This document shows, piece by piece, positions 63,179 to 64,000 of a DNA stretch of 64,000 bases. The stretch is from Balneolaceae bacterium UBA3186. GTDB lineage: Bacteria > Bacteroidota > Rhodothermia > Balneolales > Balneolaceae. The first letter of the stretch is position 1, and the number at the start of each line of letters is the position of its first letter. Below the pieces are notes generated by a model, which was not told where the DNA came from, did not search any database, and saw only the letters and a list, made by a program, of their open reading frames with translations. The position numbers and the translations under genes were made by a program. The DNA is taken from positions 128,069 to 192,068 of the forward strand of contig DEXK01000012.1 of the NCBI GenBank assembly GCA_002364085.1, written 5' to 3'.

Positions 63179-63262
63179 CGCCGGCCCTGAAGGACCTGCT
63201 GGTTTAAAAATCATACATCAAAATTTATGCTAGTAGTGCGTTCACGCCCGGTGGGTAAGCAG
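63179..63262 (+). repeat. Dispersed repeat, copy A
   Basis: 84 bases: CGCCGGCCCTGAAGGACCTGC, then GGTTTAAAAATCATACATC, TTATGCTAGTAG, CGTTCACGCCCGG and a closing AAGCAG. Differs from copy B (63879-63962) in about 9 positions. CTGCT near the left and AGCAG at the right end are inverted repeats, as in a short palindrome-ended element. Confidence 0.9.
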
Positions 63263-63371
63263 TAATTCAACATCCAACACTCAACGTCCAATGTCCATTG
63301 TCACTCATGTTTCGTTCATAGCTGGACGCTGGATACTGCATTCATTAAATAATCACAATAATAATAAATAG

Positions 63372-63405
63372 GTCATCCCGAATTTATTTCGGGATCTTTG
63401 TAAGG
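63372..63405 (+). repeat. GTCATCC-type palindromic repeat, copy 1
   Basis: GTCATCCCGAATTTATTTCG followed by GGATCTTTGTAAGG; inner arms ATCCCGAA and TTCGGGAT pair. Same element, inverted, at 63786-63820. Confidence 0.8.
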
Positions 63406-63615
63406 AATAGATCTTGAATCTGACTCACGTATCATGAACAAAGCCCTGCGTCGTATGTATGAGAAAGTTTTTTAATCATTAAAATTAATCTGTATCTCCG
63501 TTCGGACTGAAGTCCTCTCTGGTGAACTTAATACTGAATGTTGAAGGTGCGTTATATTTACTCAAGTAAACCAGCCAGGGATTTATCCCGCAGCGATTGT
63601 AGGCAGGTAAACCGC

Positions 63616-63673
63616 AAACCGCGACAGCCCTGAAGGAACCCATCCCTGTCCCTTCCCTTCTTCGAGGGAAGGG
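63616..63673. repeat. Partial repeat (GCCCTGAAGGA word) plus GC hairpin
   Basis: AAACCGCGACAGCCCTGAAGGA (63616-63637) resembles the left end of copy B (AAACCGCCGGCCCTGAAGGA). A hairpin follows, CCCTTCCCT (63650-63658) with AGGGAAGGG (63665-63673). Confidence 0.5.
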
Positions 63674-63785
63674 GACGCTTTAACAGAATTCTGAGTTTGC
63701 TTAAAAAGTCTCTCTCCCCAATGTTAGAGAAAGAACTAAAGATAACTCCTTTGATTATTAATAAGAGGTTCATTGAAATTAAGAG

Positions 63786-63820
63786 CCTTTACAAAGATCC
63801 TGAAACAAGTTCAGGATGAC
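63786..63820 (-). repeat. GTCATCC-type palindromic repeat, copy 2 (inverted)
   Basis: On the minus strand it reads GTCATCCTGAACTTGTTTCA followed by GGATCTTTGTAAAGG, matching the 63372 copy at most positions; inner arms ATCCTGAA and TTCAGGAT pair. Confidence 0.8.
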
Positions 63821-63878
63821 GTCTGGGGTTTTAATACTATTGTCTTCTATTTAAAACATCCTTAATCAAGACACAAAC

Positions 63879-63962
63879 CGCCGGCCCTGAAGGACCTGCT
63901 GGTTTAAAAATCATGCACCAAAATTTATGCTAGTAGGGCGTTGACGCACGGCGTGCGAGCAG
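63879..63962 (+). repeat. Dispersed repeat, copy B
   Basis: 84 bases aligned without gaps to copy A (about 89 percent identical by eye). The right end reads GGCGTGCGAGCAG. Upstream words ACAAACCG continue similar to the partial copy at 63616. Confidence 0.9.
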
Positions 63963-64000
63963 GACATAAATCTTTGGGCTTATTCTTCAGTTGTGTAGAT

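Larger units (their letters stand above)
63093..64000. other. Gene-poor, repeat-dense tail of the window
   Basis: No reading frame here looks coding. It holds two 84-base copies of one dispersed element, two inverted copies of a GTCATCC...GGATCTTTG element, a GGGAAGGG hairpin, and low-complexity words (CAACATCC-AACACTC-AACGTCC near 63268-63300 and TTTAGTGTTTAG near 63110). It appears to be an intergenic repeat sink; whether a gene starts beyond 64000 is not seen. Confidence 0.7.

Noticed and set aside
63558..63773. Minus-strand frame of 71 residues ending in SLRDKSLAGLLE
   Set aside because: It runs through the GC hairpin and partial repeat and has repeat-derived composition; no start signal and no family.
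1..64000. CRISPR array, prophage or integrase
   Set aside because: No regularly spaced identical repeats, no phage structural genes, and no tyrosine or serine integrase were seen.

Overview
The window most likely comes from a Bacteroidota or Balneolota-type bacterium (Balneola/Gracilimonas-like). The evidence is: a protease with a C-terminal YPNPFNPST-type secretion/sorting domain, many outer-membrane barrels and lipoproteins, promoters of the form TTG-N20-TAnnTTTG (clearest upstream of the tRNA-Pro gene), DUF3667, DUF4153 and 6-bladed-propeller proteins, few strong Shine-Dalgarno sites, and several TTG starts. This is inferred from gene content; no 16S rRNA gene is present.

Layout. 1-2750: the tail of a coiled-coil protein, a RAYT (REP-associated) transposase gene with a REP-like palindrome inside its coding sequence, and a lipoprotein gene lying between a remnant and the intact 3' end of the next gene. 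2755-9921 (minus strand): a compact stress locus transcribed from a promoter overlapped by a perfect 18-bp palindrome. In transcription order it encodes a ring-cleaving dioxygenase (MhqO-like), a carboxylesterase (MhqD-like), a CPA2 antiporter with an RCK domain, a one-cysteine DsbA-like protein, a UBP-type zinc finger, a cNMP-domain histidine kinase, and a receiver/glutaredoxin-like/thioredoxin-reductase-like fusion that lacks both expected CxxC pairs. I read it as an electrophile/quinone defence module whose phosphorelay may end in an enzyme rather than a transcription factor. 10020-14317: an RluA pseudouridine synthase, a cupin-membrane fusion, a Ste24-like M48 protease and a trans-sulfuration enzyme. 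14320-17224: an AT-rich accessory cassette with a divergent regulatory region, a four-cysteine secreted peptide gene (NVEAL-like), a divergent thioredoxin-fold protein and a 6-bladed-propeller lipoprotein.

17587-28274: a 2-oxoacid dehydrogenase E2, panC-panD, a bacterial cation-chloride cotransporter homologue, a MacA/MacB/TolC-like set without an ATPase, and a TPR lipoprotein followed in frame by a TonB C-terminal-like fragment. 28456-36176: an M14 carboxypeptidase, a trypsin-like protease, PolX and two AT-rich outer-membrane proteins. 36185-46213: an AI-2E-type permease, DUF4153, a HisKA_2 kinase, methylmalonyl-CoA epimerase, tRNA-Pro(GGG), two membrane GT2 glycosyltransferases, an Omp85-like barrel and a TPR protein. 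46375-55050: a Wzi-like barrel, frr, smc, DUF3667 and a gamma carbonic anhydrase.

55114-63092: hemW; two overlapping HU-type genes, the second encoding HU, a membrane helix and a LysM domain in one chain (a candidate chromosome-envelope tether); a conserved unknown protein; a subtilase with three SLH repeats and a sorting tail; and fumarylacetoacetase. 63093-64000 has no convincing gene but is dense in dispersed repeats, including two 84-bp copies of an element whose inverted, diverged copy lies at 53566-53625.
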